Below, piece after piece: positions 26,993 to 35,390 of a stretch of 64,000 nt of DNA. The notes beneath the pieces are model-generated. The model ran no database searches, had not been told where the DNA came from, and saw only the letters and a list, made by a program, of their open reading frames with translations. The stretch spans positions 289,097 through 353,096 of the forward strand of contig NZ_KQ034029.1 of NCBI RefSeq assembly GCF_000970795.1, given 5' to 3'. This DNA is from Bombilactobacillus mellifer. GTDB taxonomy: Bacteria > Bacillota > Bacilli > Lactobacillales > Lactobacillaceae. The translations under genes and the position numbers were made by a program. The number at the start of each line of letters is the position of its first letter. The stretch's first letter is position 1.

Positions 26993-27787
26993 ATGAGTAT
27001 GGTGATGCCAATGCTTTCTAAAATTAACCATGCCAACAAATTAAGCCCCAGTGAACAGTACCTTTGGGATTATCTTGCCCAAAATCGCCAGACAGCTATG
27101 CAATGGTCGATTACTGAATTAAGTGAACATGCTAATGTTTCGACCGCGACTATTGTGCGGACCCTGAAAAAAAAGGGGTTTACCGGATATACTGATTTTC
27201 GCCATGGACGCTTAAAAACTGCGGCGCACAATATTCCCTATTCCGTTTTAGAAAATGCTGATGAACAAATTCAAAATGTAGTTATGCAAAACGAAGAAGA
27301 ATTAAAAAACACTTTAAAAAACTTACAGGTCTCTGTCATTGAAGATACGATTCAACTATTAACCAACGCTCCATTAATTTATCTGTTCGCGCGTGGCTTA
27401 TCAGAAACAATTGCCGAAGAAATGGAATTAAAATTGCAGCTACTGAATAAACAAGTGGCTTATTTTCACGATCCAAATATCATCAAACAAATCGCTGCCA
27501 AGGTCAAACCACACAGTGCAGCAGTCTTTATCACATTAAACGGCCAAACGCCGGAATTAGTCGCTGCGGCCCGGACTTTGAGTAAGATGGACATTCCCCA
27601 AATTGTTTTAACCGCTAACCCGCAAGCGCCCATTTTAAAATATACTGATGAACTCTTTTTAGGTTACCAATCCTTTAATAATTTATTTGATGAATATGAG
27701 GTTCACTCTCGTCTGTCCCTACAAATCATGAGTCGCATTTTATTAGATAGTTACGTAGTCCGTACCCAAACCAATAATCATGGTTAA
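26993..27787 (+). CDS. MurR/RpiR-family transcriptional regulator
   Basis: Regulator of 264 residues with an N-terminal RpiR helix-turn-helix domain (about 1-80, motif ELSEHANVSTATIVRTLKKKG) and a C-terminal SIS sugar-phosphate-binding domain (about 110-240). It is divergent from the kinase-aldolase pair and close to the mannose-family PTS operon, so it probably governs both. The start is uncertain: a TATAAT at 26989-26994 overlaps the ATG at 26993, which would make this message leaderless, or translation starts at ATG 27005 or 27011. No good ribosome site is visible for any of these. Confidence 0.85.
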   Translation: MSMVMPMLSKINHANKLSPSEQYLWDYLAQNRQTAMQWSITELSEHANVSTATIVRTLKKKGFTGYTDFRHGRLKTAAHNIPYSVLENADEQIQNVVMQNEEELKNTLKNLQVSVIEDTIQLLTNAPLIYLFARGLSETIAEEMELKLQLLNKQVAYFHDPNIIKQIAAKVKPHSAAVFITLNGQTPELVAAARTLSKMDIPQIVLTANPQAPILKYTDELFLGYQSFNNLFDEYEVHSRLSLQIMSRILLDSYVVRTQTNNHG

Positions 27788-27800
27788 ATGGTGCGTGTTT

Positions 27801-27814
27801 TGTAAACGGTTACT
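27801..27814 (+). promoter_or_regulatory. cre-like site between convergent genes
   Basis: TGTAAACGGTTACT matches the cre consensus at 13 of 14 positions. It lies just after the RpiR gene and before the end of the convergent dehydrogenase gene, away from any obvious promoter, so its role is unclear. Confidence 0.4.
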
Positions 27815-27924
27815 TACGAGCTTGATTCATCCCTAATATCTTTTATGCTGGAGTTGGTTCCATTATCTTTGTCTGGTTAGTTATTTATTTTGAAACATCT
27901 ATTCAAGAATTAGCCGTCCGTTTT

Positions 27925-28977
27925 TTATTGATTCATTCTGAGGATGATGCGATAAGTTTCCGGATCTAAAGCCCGACGCATGCCGGCTTCAATGTCCGCA
28001 AAAGTGGTATAACCCGCAATAAACGGTTTAACATCAATGACGCCGGTATTTAAAAGATTCAAAGCTTTGAAAAAATCCTGCCCATCGGAATTGGCACTCC
28101 CCATGATTTGTGTCATCCGTCGATGTAATGTATTAGGGCTAAATTGAACTGGATTGTCGGGATGAAAAGAACTATACAGCATCACTTTGCCGCGAATCGC
28201 TGCCATAGCAATGGAATCAGCTACCAAATTGGAATTGCCTACAGTATTAAATACAATATCAGCCCCCTGATCACCAGTCAGGCGCATTACTGCCGGCACC
28301 GCAGCTTCTTGTTTAGGATTAATAAATTCTTGAAAACCCAAATTGGCCATGAATTGTTGCCGCTGGACACTAGGCTCATCAATAATTACCCGCGCTCCTC
28401 GTTGCCGGGCTAAAATGGCATGAAAAGCGCCCATAATGCCGGCGCCAATCACGACTACCGTATCTCCCAGTTGCACATCTGCTGTATCAATACTATGTAC
28501 TACACAAGACAGAGGTTCGGTTAACGCGGCTTCTTCATAAGACAAATTATCGGCCATCGGGAATAATTTAGTAATCGGCACAGCTAAATATTCGGCAAAA
28601 CCACCCATTCCACGAACACTTAAACCGCCCACAGGCTTTTCATAAGAAAAATCAGTACAACTACCTTCTTGTCCAATACGACAATTATGACAGTCCCCAC
28701 AAGAAGTCATTAATCCGACGACTACGCGCTCGCCAACATGCCATAACTTTGGATCAATATCGGCACCCAAGGCGCGAATTACGCCACTTTCTTCATGGCC
28801 GCCAATAAATGGAAATTGGACTGTATTGACACCAGTGAACACGCGTTGTTCCCAAGTACAAAAAGCACAAGCCTTCAATTCTACCAGTACTTCATTGGGG
28901 CGAATTTGTGGCACATCTAAAGTTTCAATGTCTAATTTTTCTATATCATTAAAAATAGCTGCTTGCATCTTGGTCAT
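27925..28977 (-). CDS. Zinc-dependent medium-chain dehydrogenase, sugar-alcohol or sugar-phosphate type
   Basis: NAD(P)-dependent alcohol dehydrogenase of 350 residues. The catalytic zinc site is seen in AFCTWEQ and GGHEESG. The structural zinc loop is CGDCHNCRIGQEGSC, and the Rossmann motif is GAGIMGAF. The usual GICGTD segment reads CAFCTWEQ, so it is a divergent subgroup. AGGAGG precedes the ATG by 12 bases. It is the last gene of the mannose-family PTS operon (IIB-IIC-IID-dehydrogenase). A hexitol-phosphate to tagatose- or sorbose-phosphate reaction would connect it with the kinase and aldolase nearby; that is inference. Confidence 0.85.
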   Translation of the reverse strand: MTKMQAAIFNDIEKLDIETLDVPQIRPNEVLVELKACAFCTWEQRVFTGVNTVQFPFIGGHEESGVIRALGADIDPKLWHVGERVVVGLMTSCGDCHNCRIGQEGSCTDFSYEKPVGGLSVRGMGGFAEYLAVPITKLFPMADNLSYEEAALTEPLSCVVHSIDTADVQLGDTVVVIGAGIMGAFHAILARQRGARVIIDEPSVQRQQFMANLGFQEFINPKQEAAVPAVMRLTGDQGADIVFNTVGNSNLVADSIAMAAIRGKVMLYSSFHPDNPVQFSPNTLHRRMTQIMGSANSDGQDFFKALNLLNTGVIDVKPFIAGYTTFADIEAGMRRALDPETYRIILRMNQ

Positions 28978-29024
28978 TTGAGTCTAAGTCCTCCTTAAAC
29001 TTTAATTAATTTCCCCGGAAACGT

Positions 29025-29873
29025 TTAAAAAATATAAAAACCGGCGCCAACTGCCGCAATAAGAATCAAAATAAACAAGACAGTAGTAGACTTTAATTTG
29101 CGCTGATTAATTAAATAATAGGCTAAAAGAGTAATTGCCACGGGCAGTAGACCTTTAAATAGTTTATCTAAAATCCCGGTTTGTACTTTAAGCGTGGAAT
29201 TTTCTAAGTGTAATTTTAAAGGTGTACTCAAAGTCACATAGTTTACCGTCAAGGCGCCAATTACAATGCCCCCCATAATTTGCGCAATTTGCATGACCAT
29301 CTTTAATTGATGACCTTGCAGGATATTTTGAATGCCTTCGCGGCCAGTATAATAACCGCGCATCCATAAAACGTAGGCAATGGTCCACATAATGGCAAAC
29401 ATGCCCACGATGTAAAAAATCGGTCCGACAAAATTACCCCCGGCAGAAAGACTAATCGCCAGCGATAACATAATGGGCACAATGGTTCCCTGCCATAAAG
29501 TATCTCCAACCCCCGCAAAAGGTCCCATGAGGCCGGTTTTTAAAGAATTGATCGCCGTATCATCAATGGGTGCCCCCAAAGCCCGTTGTTCTTCCAGGGC
29601 AATAGTTAAACCCCCAATGATGCCGCCAAAGTGCGGTTCGGTATTAAAAAATTCCAAATGCCGTTGCATCGCGGCCGCTAAATCAGTTTGGTGGGGATAT
29701 AATTTGCGCAGAACTGGCGTCAACGCAAACAAAAAGCCCGAAGATTGCATCCGTTCATAGTTATAATTGGAATGGGAAAAAAAGGTCCAGCGCCAAAAGG
29801 AACGTTGTACATCTTTTTTAGTAAGTAAATTCTGCTTAGCTGATTGTGTCTGTGAAGTTTGTTGAGCTTCCAT
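29025..29873 (-). CDS. PTS mannose/fructose/sorbose-family IID component
   Basis: Membrane component of 282 residues. The N-terminal half is amphipathic with the family segments RSFWRWTFF and GFLFALTPVLRKLYP. The central part has the conserved GLMGPFAGVGDTLWQGT, and hydrophobic helices fill the C-terminal half. With IIC it forms the permease. I use the ATG at 29873, with AGGAGG 8 bases upstream, rather than the in-frame GTG at 29882. It is separated from IIC by only a few bases. The PTS of this family is otherwise complete here except for an EIIA. Confidence 0.93.
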   Translation of the reverse strand: MEAQQTSQTQSAKQNLLTKKDVQRSFWRWTFFSHSNYNYERMQSSGFLFALTPVLRKLYPHQTDLAAAMQRHLEFFNTEPHFGGIIGGLTIALEEQRALGAPIDDTAINSLKTGLMGPFAGVGDTLWQGTIVPIMLSLAISLSAGGNFVGPIFYIVGMFAIMWTIAYVLWMRGYYTGREGIQNILQGHQLKMVMQIAQIMGGIVIGALTVNYVTLSTPLKLHLENSTLKVQTGILDKLFKGLLPVAITLLAYYLINQRKLKSTTVLFILILIAAVGAGFYIF

Positions 29874-29885
29874 TGCTTGCACCTC

Positions 29886-30644
29886 CTATTTATCGACGAT
29901 TTTAAATTCTAATTGCGTATGCAAGAGCCCAATAATTAAGCCAATGATAGACACTGCAATAATTGGTAATTTCAAATAAACTGCTAAAATAACCCCAATG
30001 GCGTAATAAATTAAAATATTTTTATTATTGATAGATTTTAAAATCATTGCAATTCCTAAAGCCGGTAAAACTCCGCCAATAACATTCAAAATATGCATCG
30101 GTACTCCCTTTAAAGAAGTTAATAAACCGGCTACCGGACCGGAACCAAAATAGACCACCACGGCTGCGGGAATGACTGTAATTACCAATAGAAAAATTTG
30201 TGGTAAGTACATCTGAATACGATCAGCTTTGCGATAATCGGCGTTGGCTGCGGCTTTATCAATTAAATGTAAAAAAGAAATATCCACCGTCATATGCATA
30301 ATCCAAATCACGGTTCCTAACAGCCCAATGGGTACCGCCAAGGTCACGGCGACATTCGGCGTCGTTTTGGAAGCCATAGCTAAAGCGGTCCCCAAAGTAC
30401 CCGCTAAACCGGGATCCATGGGCACCGTGCCCCCAGCAGAAATATATGCTAAAAACGGTAAACTAATGGCTGCCCCATAAATAATTCCTTGAATCGGATT
30501 GCCTAATACAAAACCGACAAACATTCCACAAATTAACGGTCGCGCCATGACTGTCGATCCCAGTAAACTTAACCACGGAGTGCCATTAACACTTAAATAG
30601 TAAATAATGCCGATCAAAAAGGCTTGTAATAAATTGATCTTCAT
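29886..30644 (-). CDS. PTS mannose/fructose/sorbose-family IIC component
   Basis: Integral membrane protein of 252 residues with about seven to eight hydrophobic segments. The family segment RPLICGMFVGFVLGNPIQG (about 36-54) is clear. It forms the sugar channel together with IID. AGAGGTGAAGG precedes the ATG. It lies between IIB and IID on the minus strand, as in mannose-family operons. The sugar cannot be told from the sequence; sorbose, tagatose, mannose, amino sugars or galactitol-like substrates are all handled by this family. Confidence 0.93.
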   Translation of the reverse strand: MKINLLQAFLIGIIYYLSVNGTPWLSLLGSTVMARPLICGMFVGFVLGNPIQGIIYGAAISLPFLAYISAGGTVPMDPGLAGTLGTALAMASKTTPNVAVTLAVPIGLLGTVIWIMHMTVDISFLHLIDKAAANADYRKADRIQMYLPQIFLLVITVIPAAVVVYFGSGPVAGLLTSLKGVPMHILNVIGGVLPALGIAMILKSINNKNILIYYAIGVILAVYLKLPIIAVSIIGLIIGLLHTQLEFKIVDK

Positions 30645-30660
30645 GGGCCTTCACCTCTTG

Positions 30661-31134
30661 TTATAAATATTTAGTAATATTTACTGCCTTGTCACTAGGA
30701 ATGACTTGGACCATGACGTCTGTCCCCGCAGCAATTATTTCCTGGAAAACTTGTCGTTCTGTCGGACTCGCCGCAATATTTCGATATAATTGGGTGCGAT
30801 CTTTTCGCTGAGCCATCCCACCCACATCAACTTGTGCAATGGAGATTCCACGCTTCAACAAATCCGCAATGACTTGGGGCGTTTTGACTAAGATAATAAC
30901 GTGCTGATCTTGGGCATCTGCTTGTAAAAATTTCACCGCATCCTCTAAGGTATCCACCCGTACTTGAATATTTTCCGGTGCTGTCGAAGTGGTGACCAAT
31001 TTTAAAAAATCATCTTGAGCTACTTCATCGTCGATAATTTCAATAACGTTGCCCTTGCAATGTTGCACCCAAGCAGTCATCACTTGACCATGAATTAAAC
31101 GATCATCAACTCGGGTTAAAACAATATTCTTCAT
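30661..31134 (-). CDS. PTS mannose/fructose/sorbose-family IIB component
   Basis: Cytoplasmic phosphocarrier of 157 residues. His15 in TRVDDRLIHGQV is the phosphorylation site of this family, which uses histidine rather than cysteine. AGGAGG lies just upstream of the ATG. It is the first gene of the operon IIB-IIC-IID-dehydrogenase. No EIIA(Man) domain is fused or encoded next to it, so phosphate must come from an EIIA elsewhere in the genome. Confidence 0.93.
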   Translation of the reverse strand: MKNIVLTRVDDRLIHGQVMTAWVQHCKGNVIEIIDDEVAQDDFLKLVTTSTAPENIQVRVDTLEDAVKFLQADAQDQHVIILVKTPQVIADLLKRGISIAQVDVGGMAQRKDRTQLYRNIAASPTERQVFQEIIAAGTDVMVQVIPSDKAVNITKYL

Positions 31135-31607
31135 GACACCACACCTCCTAAACTAAGCTATACATACAAATCAATGAATGGACACTGGTGAGCATTCCTG
31201 TGCTCTAATCGCTGGTGGTCCTAATGCACCGCTTTACAAAAGATCCCTACAGCAATCATTACTACCCGCTTATAAGTCCGTCCGCATTTTGAAAAACCAG
31301 CTAGCGCAACCATTGGTGGTCAACATTTCGGATCGATTAAATCGCTTTCACTAAAAGGATTATGCGAATCCACTAACGCTCATCTGCATCCTTTGGGTTC
31401 TGCGTCCTTATTCACTCCTTTCTTTTTTCCAATCTGAGGAATATTCGGATAAGTTCTCTACTGTTTATTTTAGACAGTCAACGCAGTAAATGTTTTCGTA
31501 TTTCACTAATTAGTTCCTCAAGCGCCCGAAAAAGTTTTCGAAATCTTCACAAATAAAGCTGTTTGGTTTCGATTATGCAATGTTAGCCATTAAGAATTAA
31601 TAACCAC
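31135..31607. other. Long leader/intergenic region upstream of the mannose-family PTS operon
   Basis: About 470 bases without an intact gene. On the minus strand it has a good ribosome site (AAAGGAG, near 31422) followed by short interrupted frames, so a small gene may have decayed here. An EIIA remnant is imaginable but not recognisable. A cre-like TGAAAGCGATTTAA lies at 31338-31351 (minus strand). Confidence 0.3.
31460..31478. promoter_or_regulatory. Inverted repeat upstream of the mannose-family PTS operon
   Basis: ACTGTTTATTTTAGACAGT is a 19-base near-perfect palindrome (arms of nine with one mismatch) next to a TTGACT sequence. It could be the operator of the RpiR-type protein or a repressor. 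Confidence 0.3.
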
Positions 31608-31640
31608 AAAAAAAAAACGCTTCGCCTAAAATCGAAACGT
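31608..31640 (-). terminator. Terminator of the amidohydrolase gene
   Basis: Eight-base arms (31617-31624 and 31633-31640) with one mismatch, followed on the minus strand by a run of about ten T residues. Confidence 0.8.
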
Positions 31641-31670
31641 TTAGTGAACGACTATTTGAATAGTACTTTT

Positions 31671-32861
31671 TTACTTGACTAGAACTCCTGCTTGGTAAAC
31701 TGCTTTATCAGTTTGTGCTACGGCTGTAATATCTTGCAACGGATCGGCTTGCAGAACCAAAAAGTCGGCGACTTTACCTACTTCCAAAGTCCCATAATCA
31801 TCCGCAATATGAAGAACATGGGCGGCGACTGTGCCTGCAGCTTGTAAAGCTTGGAGGGGAGTCATTTCGACTTCATTCACAAAAATTTCCAATTCTTCAA
31901 ACGTACCGGTGGCAAAGCTATTAAATGGTGTTCCCGCATCTGTACCCACTGCAACACTCACGCCGTGTTCAAAGGCCATTTTAATATTTTTCACGAAGTC
32001 ATTTTTCACTTGATCATTTTTGCGAATCATGTAATCAGGCAATTGATCCCGACCATATTTACTAATGCTGGCACAAGCATTCAGCGTAGGGACGAGGTAA
32101 ATTTGATGTTCCGCCATAAAAGCGGCTTGTTGTTCGTCGACATAAATCCCATGTTCAATGGAATCCACTCCCGCGTCCAGGGCATTTTGGATTCCTTGAT
32201 GACCTTGAGCATGGGCGGCGACCGTTTTACTTTTGTGATGTGCTTCTTCAACGGCTACCCGCATTTCTGCCACGGTGGAGGCAGTATCTTCAATATTATC
32301 TCCCGGAGACATGACACCGCCCGTCGCCATCACTTTAATATTGTCGGCTCCTGCTTTTAGAACCAAACGTGCGGCTTTACGGACTTCATCGGGTGAATCT
32401 ACTAAATAAGAAAAGTTACCTCCCGCCTGTTCCGGAAAATCACCATGTCCTCCGGTCATAGACAAAGGTTGTCCAGAACCCAAAATATGCGGTGCGACCA
32501 GGGGTTGCTTTTGTGCTAAAGCTTTTAATTTTAAATCGGTGTTGAATGCACAACCACATTCGCGGATCGTGGTCACTCCAGCATGCAATAACGTATCCAA
32601 GTTACGTAACGCCCGGGCAGTCACCACAGTTTCGGATAATTGCTCCATTTCATTAGTCACCGGGTCCATCATAATATGCGTGTGGGCATTAATCAGGCCA
32701 GGAATCACATATTGTCCTTTCAGATCCACTGTCTGGTCGCTAGCTGGTGGGGTGTTTTGACCCACTTGTTGCACTCGCCCGTTCTCTACTTCCAGCCACG
32801 AGTGTGCTTGCATTGAATTATTAGTCCCGTCCCATAAATTACAATTAGTAAAAACTGTCAT
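31671..32861 (-). CDS. Metal-dependent amidohydrolase, dipeptidase/imidazolonepropionase-like
   Basis: TIM-barrel hydrolase of 396 residues. Metal-site residues are seen in order: GLINAHTH (HxH), the lysine of NIKVMATGGV (likely carboxylated), His in VAAHAQG, His in SIEHGIY, and Asp in GTDAGTP. This set and the sequence around it fit the Xaa-Pro/Xaa-Arg dipeptidase-like group of amidohydrolases, which also contains enzymes for N-acyl amino acids. GGAGGAGC precedes the ATG. The gene is divergent from a membrane transporter at 33035, which may bring in its substrate. The exact reaction is unknown. Confidence 0.85.
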   Translation of the reverse strand: MTVFTNCNLWDGTNNSMQAHSWLEVENGRVQQVGQNTPPASDQTVDLKGQYVIPGLINAHTHIMMDPVTNEMEQLSETVVTARALRNLDTLLHAGVTTIRECGCAFNTDLKLKALAQKQPLVAPHILGSGQPLSMTGGHGDFPEQAGGNFSYLVDSPDEVRKAARLVLKAGADNIKVMATGGVMSPGDNIEDTASTVAEMRVAVEEAHHKSKTVAAHAQGHQGIQNALDAGVDSIEHGIYVDEQQAAFMAEHQIYLVPTLNACASISKYGRDQLPDYMIRKNDQVKNDFVKNIKMAFEHGVSVAVGTDAGTPFNSFATGTFEELEIFVNEVEMTPLQALQAAGTVAAHVLHIADDYGTLEVGKVADFLVLQADPLQDITAVAQTDKAVYQAGVLVK

Positions 32862-32963
32862 ACTTGCTCCTCCAAAAATTTAGTTAAGGTTTTTTAATTT
32901 TTAGTTGTTATTTTAGCAGCATTATAATGCAGATTTCAAGGCCGTTACTCATTTAAATTAAAT

Positions 32964-32991
32964 TTGACTAAATAAAAAATGAGAGTATAGT
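32964..32991 (+). promoter_or_regulatory. Predicted promoter of the membrane transporter gene
   Basis: TTGACT (32964-32969) and TATAGT (32986-32991) with a 16-base spacer, about 45 bases before the start codon at 33035. Confidence 0.6.
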
Positions 32992-33034
32992 ACGTAAACA
33001 TAAATCATTTTTGGTAAAAAGGAGTGGCTGTGAT

Positions 33035-34219
33035 ATGAAATTTATTATCGCCTTTATTGTCGTTATGTTATTTATGCTGATTGGAGAATGGGTTTCGAGT
33101 ATTTCGCATGCCTATATTCCTTCAGTGTTTATTACAGCAGTACTTTTTGCGATTGGTTTTTGGACAATTTTACCAAAAAACATTGTTGCAGATGCATCCT
33201 ATGGTAAAGCATTTGTCGCTATCTGTGTGTCAATGCTGTTAGTCCATCTGGGTACATTAATGAGTTTGAAAGAATTAATTGCGCAATGGAAAGCTGTCTG
33301 TATCGCACTCTTAGGCGTGGCTGGGACTCTGGTTTTATGTCTGACAATTGGGACTTTAATCTTTGATTGGCATACAGTCGTGGCTGCTATCCCTCCACTG
33401 ACAGGCGGAGTGGTTTCTGCCGTGTTAATGACGAGTGGTTTAAAGGCGCAAGGGGCTACGGCATTGATTGCCTTACCCGTTTCGATGTTTGTTTTACATT
33501 CCGTCCTTGGTTACCCTTTAACTTCATACATGCTGCGTACAGAAGGTCGCCGTTTAGTGAAAGAATTTAACGATAACGGCCGCCACTTACCTAAAGAAGC
33601 AGCTGCTGCGAATAATATGGATACCGGCGCAGATGATAATTCTACTGGCGTTTTTCATTTACCTGCAGAATTTCAAACATCAGCTTTTATTTTGGTACGC
33701 GTAGCTGCTGTAGCTTTGTTTAGTAACTGGATCGCCGGTTTTGTTCATATCAACGCAAACGTATTGTGTTTAGTTTTTGGTGTATTAGCACATCAATTCG
33801 GCTTTTTAGAAAGTAGTGCTTTAAATAAGGCCGGAGTCTTTAATTGGTTAATGTATGGTCTTTTAGCTTATGTATTTTCTCAATTAAATATGACCTCACC
33901 AGCCATCATTGGAAGCATAATTGGCAAGATCATTGTGTTAATTGCTTTAGGTTTATTGGGGATGTTCCTAGCTTCTTGGTTACTAGCTAAACCGTTTGGT
34001 ATGACTTGGCATATGGCTTACGCTTGTTCTTTGACTTCTTTATTTGGCTTTCCAGCAGATTATATTTTGACATCAGAAATTGCCCGCACCATGGCTAATG
34101 ATAAAGAAGAAGAAAGTTACTTACTCTACCACATGATGCCTAAGATGCTAGTCGGTGGTTTTGCTACCGTGTCCGTCGCTTCGGTCATCATTGCTTCTAT
34201 TTTCTTAAAATTAATTTAA
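33035..34219 (+). CDS. Multi-pass membrane transporter of uncertain family
   Basis: Protein of 394 residues with about ten to eleven hydrophobic segments in two halves joined by a hydrophilic stretch (near residues 165-200, rich in Asn and Ala). A small-residue motif PPLTGGVVSAVLMTSG in the first half and SLFGFPADYILTSE in the second suggest an inverted-repeat carrier, loosely like GltS-type symporters, but I do not recognise the family. I use the ATG at 33035 after AAAGGAG rather than a TTG at 33011. Divergent from the amidohydrolase, with a strong terminator after it. Confidence 0.75.
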   Translation: MKFIIAFIVVMLFMLIGEWVSSISHAYIPSVFITAVLFAIGFWTILPKNIVADASYGKAFVAICVSMLLVHLGTLMSLKELIAQWKAVCIALLGVAGTLVLCLTIGTLIFDWHTVVAAIPPLTGGVVSAVLMTSGLKAQGATALIALPVSMFVLHSVLGYPLTSYMLRTEGRRLVKEFNDNGRHLPKEAAAANNMDTGADDNSTGVFHLPAEFQTSAFILVRVAAVALFSNWIAGFVHINANVLCLVFGVLAHQFGFLESSALNKAGVFNWLMYGLLAYVFSQLNMTSPAIIGSIIGKIIVLIALGLLGMFLASWLLAKPFGMTWHMAYACSLTSLFGFPADYILTSEIARTMANDKEEESYLLYHMMPKMLVGGFATVSVASVIIASIFLKLI

Positions 34220-34230
34220 CTACCTCCTCC

Positions 34231-34273
34231 AAAAAGAACGCTGTTCTGATTTATGAGAACAGCGTTCTTTTTA
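34231..34273. terminator. Strong bidirectional terminator
   Basis: Perfect fifteen-base arms (34233-34247 and 34256-34270) with an eight-base loop, flanked by A and T runs. It ends the transporter gene on the plus strand. Confidence 0.9.
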
Positions 34274-34411
34274 TTATTAAACATATCACATGACTACTTT
34301 TTCTTCTGAGTTATTATCCAACAAACCCCGGTAACGTTCAACTGGTCATTTGATGGTGCACATAACACACAGTGTCCAGCGGTGACCTGAGCCATAAATT
34401 ATTCCAGATAT

Positions 34412-34445
34412 AAAAATAGCCTGAACAAGTTATCTCTTGTTCAGG
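34412..34445 (-). terminator. Terminator of the LysM protein gene
   Basis: Ten-base arms (34420-34429 and 34436-34445) with a six-base loop and a T-rich tail on the minus strand. Confidence 0.85.
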
Positions 34446-34468
34446 TTCTTGGTACTGATGAGTCTTAA

Positions 34469-35101
34469 TTAATACCAGCCATGTGACTGCCAGAATTGTT
34501 GAGCTGCTGTCCAGGAACCGTAACGCGACACCACGTAATTATTGGCTACCCGTTCTTGATTAGCAGGTGAATAATCCCCATTTAAGTATGAAGCGGACAA
34601 TTGATATTTACCAATATAATTGCCATTTGTGGCACTATATGAACCCCCAGATTCGCGCGCAGCAATCCAATCCCGCGCTGCCGCATCACTATTACTTGGC
34701 GTAGCTGGTGCTGTCGTATAATATGGCGATCTCGTAGCTTGGACCGCTTGTACTGATTGATTATTTTGAGCTGCAGTTTGCTCTTGGGAATCCGCTACAG
34801 CTTGTTGCACGGTATTGGCTTCGGGATTATTTTGTACTTGACTCTGAGAAGCTAATGCAACATGCCCATCATCCTTAAAGACTAACTTTTGCCCTGGATA
34901 AATTAAATTCACATCCGCAATATTATTATCAGCAGCTACCTGGTTCATCGAATTGAGACTTTTTTTAGTCTGCATTAAAATGCCCGATAAAGTATCACCA
35001 GGTTTTACCGTATAAATACTATCTGCATGCGCAACTTCAGAAACACCAAAAAAGGAAACCATTCCCAAAACAGTTGCCACAGCTGCCTGTTTGACTTTCA
35101 T
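34469..35101 (-). CDS. LysM-domain secreted protein, aggregation-promoting-factor type
   Basis: Secreted cell-wall protein of 210 residues. A signal peptide (1-26, cleaved after AHA) precedes one LysM peptidoglycan-binding domain (about 28-75). A Gln/Ala/Asn-rich linker (80-140) follows. The C-terminal domain (about 141-210) starts with AARDWIAARESGGSYSA, where the glutamate is at the lysozyme-like catalytic position, and ends in SHGWY, as in lactobacillus Apf and related muralytic proteins. A WalR-type box lies about 135 bases upstream, matching control of cell-wall hydrolases by the WalRK system encoded at 47-50 kb. Confidence 0.9.
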   Translation of the reverse strand: MKVKQAAVATVLGMVSFFGVSEVAHADSIYTVKPGDTLSGILMQTKKSLNSMNQVAADNNIADVNLIYPGQKLVFKDDGHVALASQSQVQNNPEANTVQQAVADSQEQTAAQNNQSVQAVQATRSPYYTTAPATPSNSDAAARDWIAARESGGSYSATNGNYIGKYQLSASYLNGDYSPANQERVANNYVVSRYGSWTAAQQFWQSHGWY

Positions 35102-35234
35102 AAATATTAATACTCCCCTTTAACATTATCAAAAATTATAAATTGTGCCACAATATTAAAACTACTTTACTACGCCTAGTTTAACAAAACTATGTTACGA
35201 ATGTGTTTCAATCAAGTTATAAATTTTATAAAAT

Positions 35235-35251
35235 ATTACATTTAGATTACA
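35235..35251 (-). promoter_or_regulatory. WalR box upstream of the LysM protein gene
   Basis: On the minus strand TGTAAT, five bases, TGTAAT is a perfect match to the WalR consensus TGTWAH-N5-TGTWAH. It lies 134-150 bases upstream of the start codon of a cell-wall protein gene. Confidence 0.65.
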
Positions 35252-35390
35252 AATTAAGCTACTAATTCTATTACTGCGCATTATCTGACTATTTTCTTTA
35301 GTTTTACTGCCTCTTCTTCTGTCCTGCTAGTCTCGTATGAACTCATTTCTGGTAATGCAAATGGTAATATTTTACCGAAAATATCTCTAA

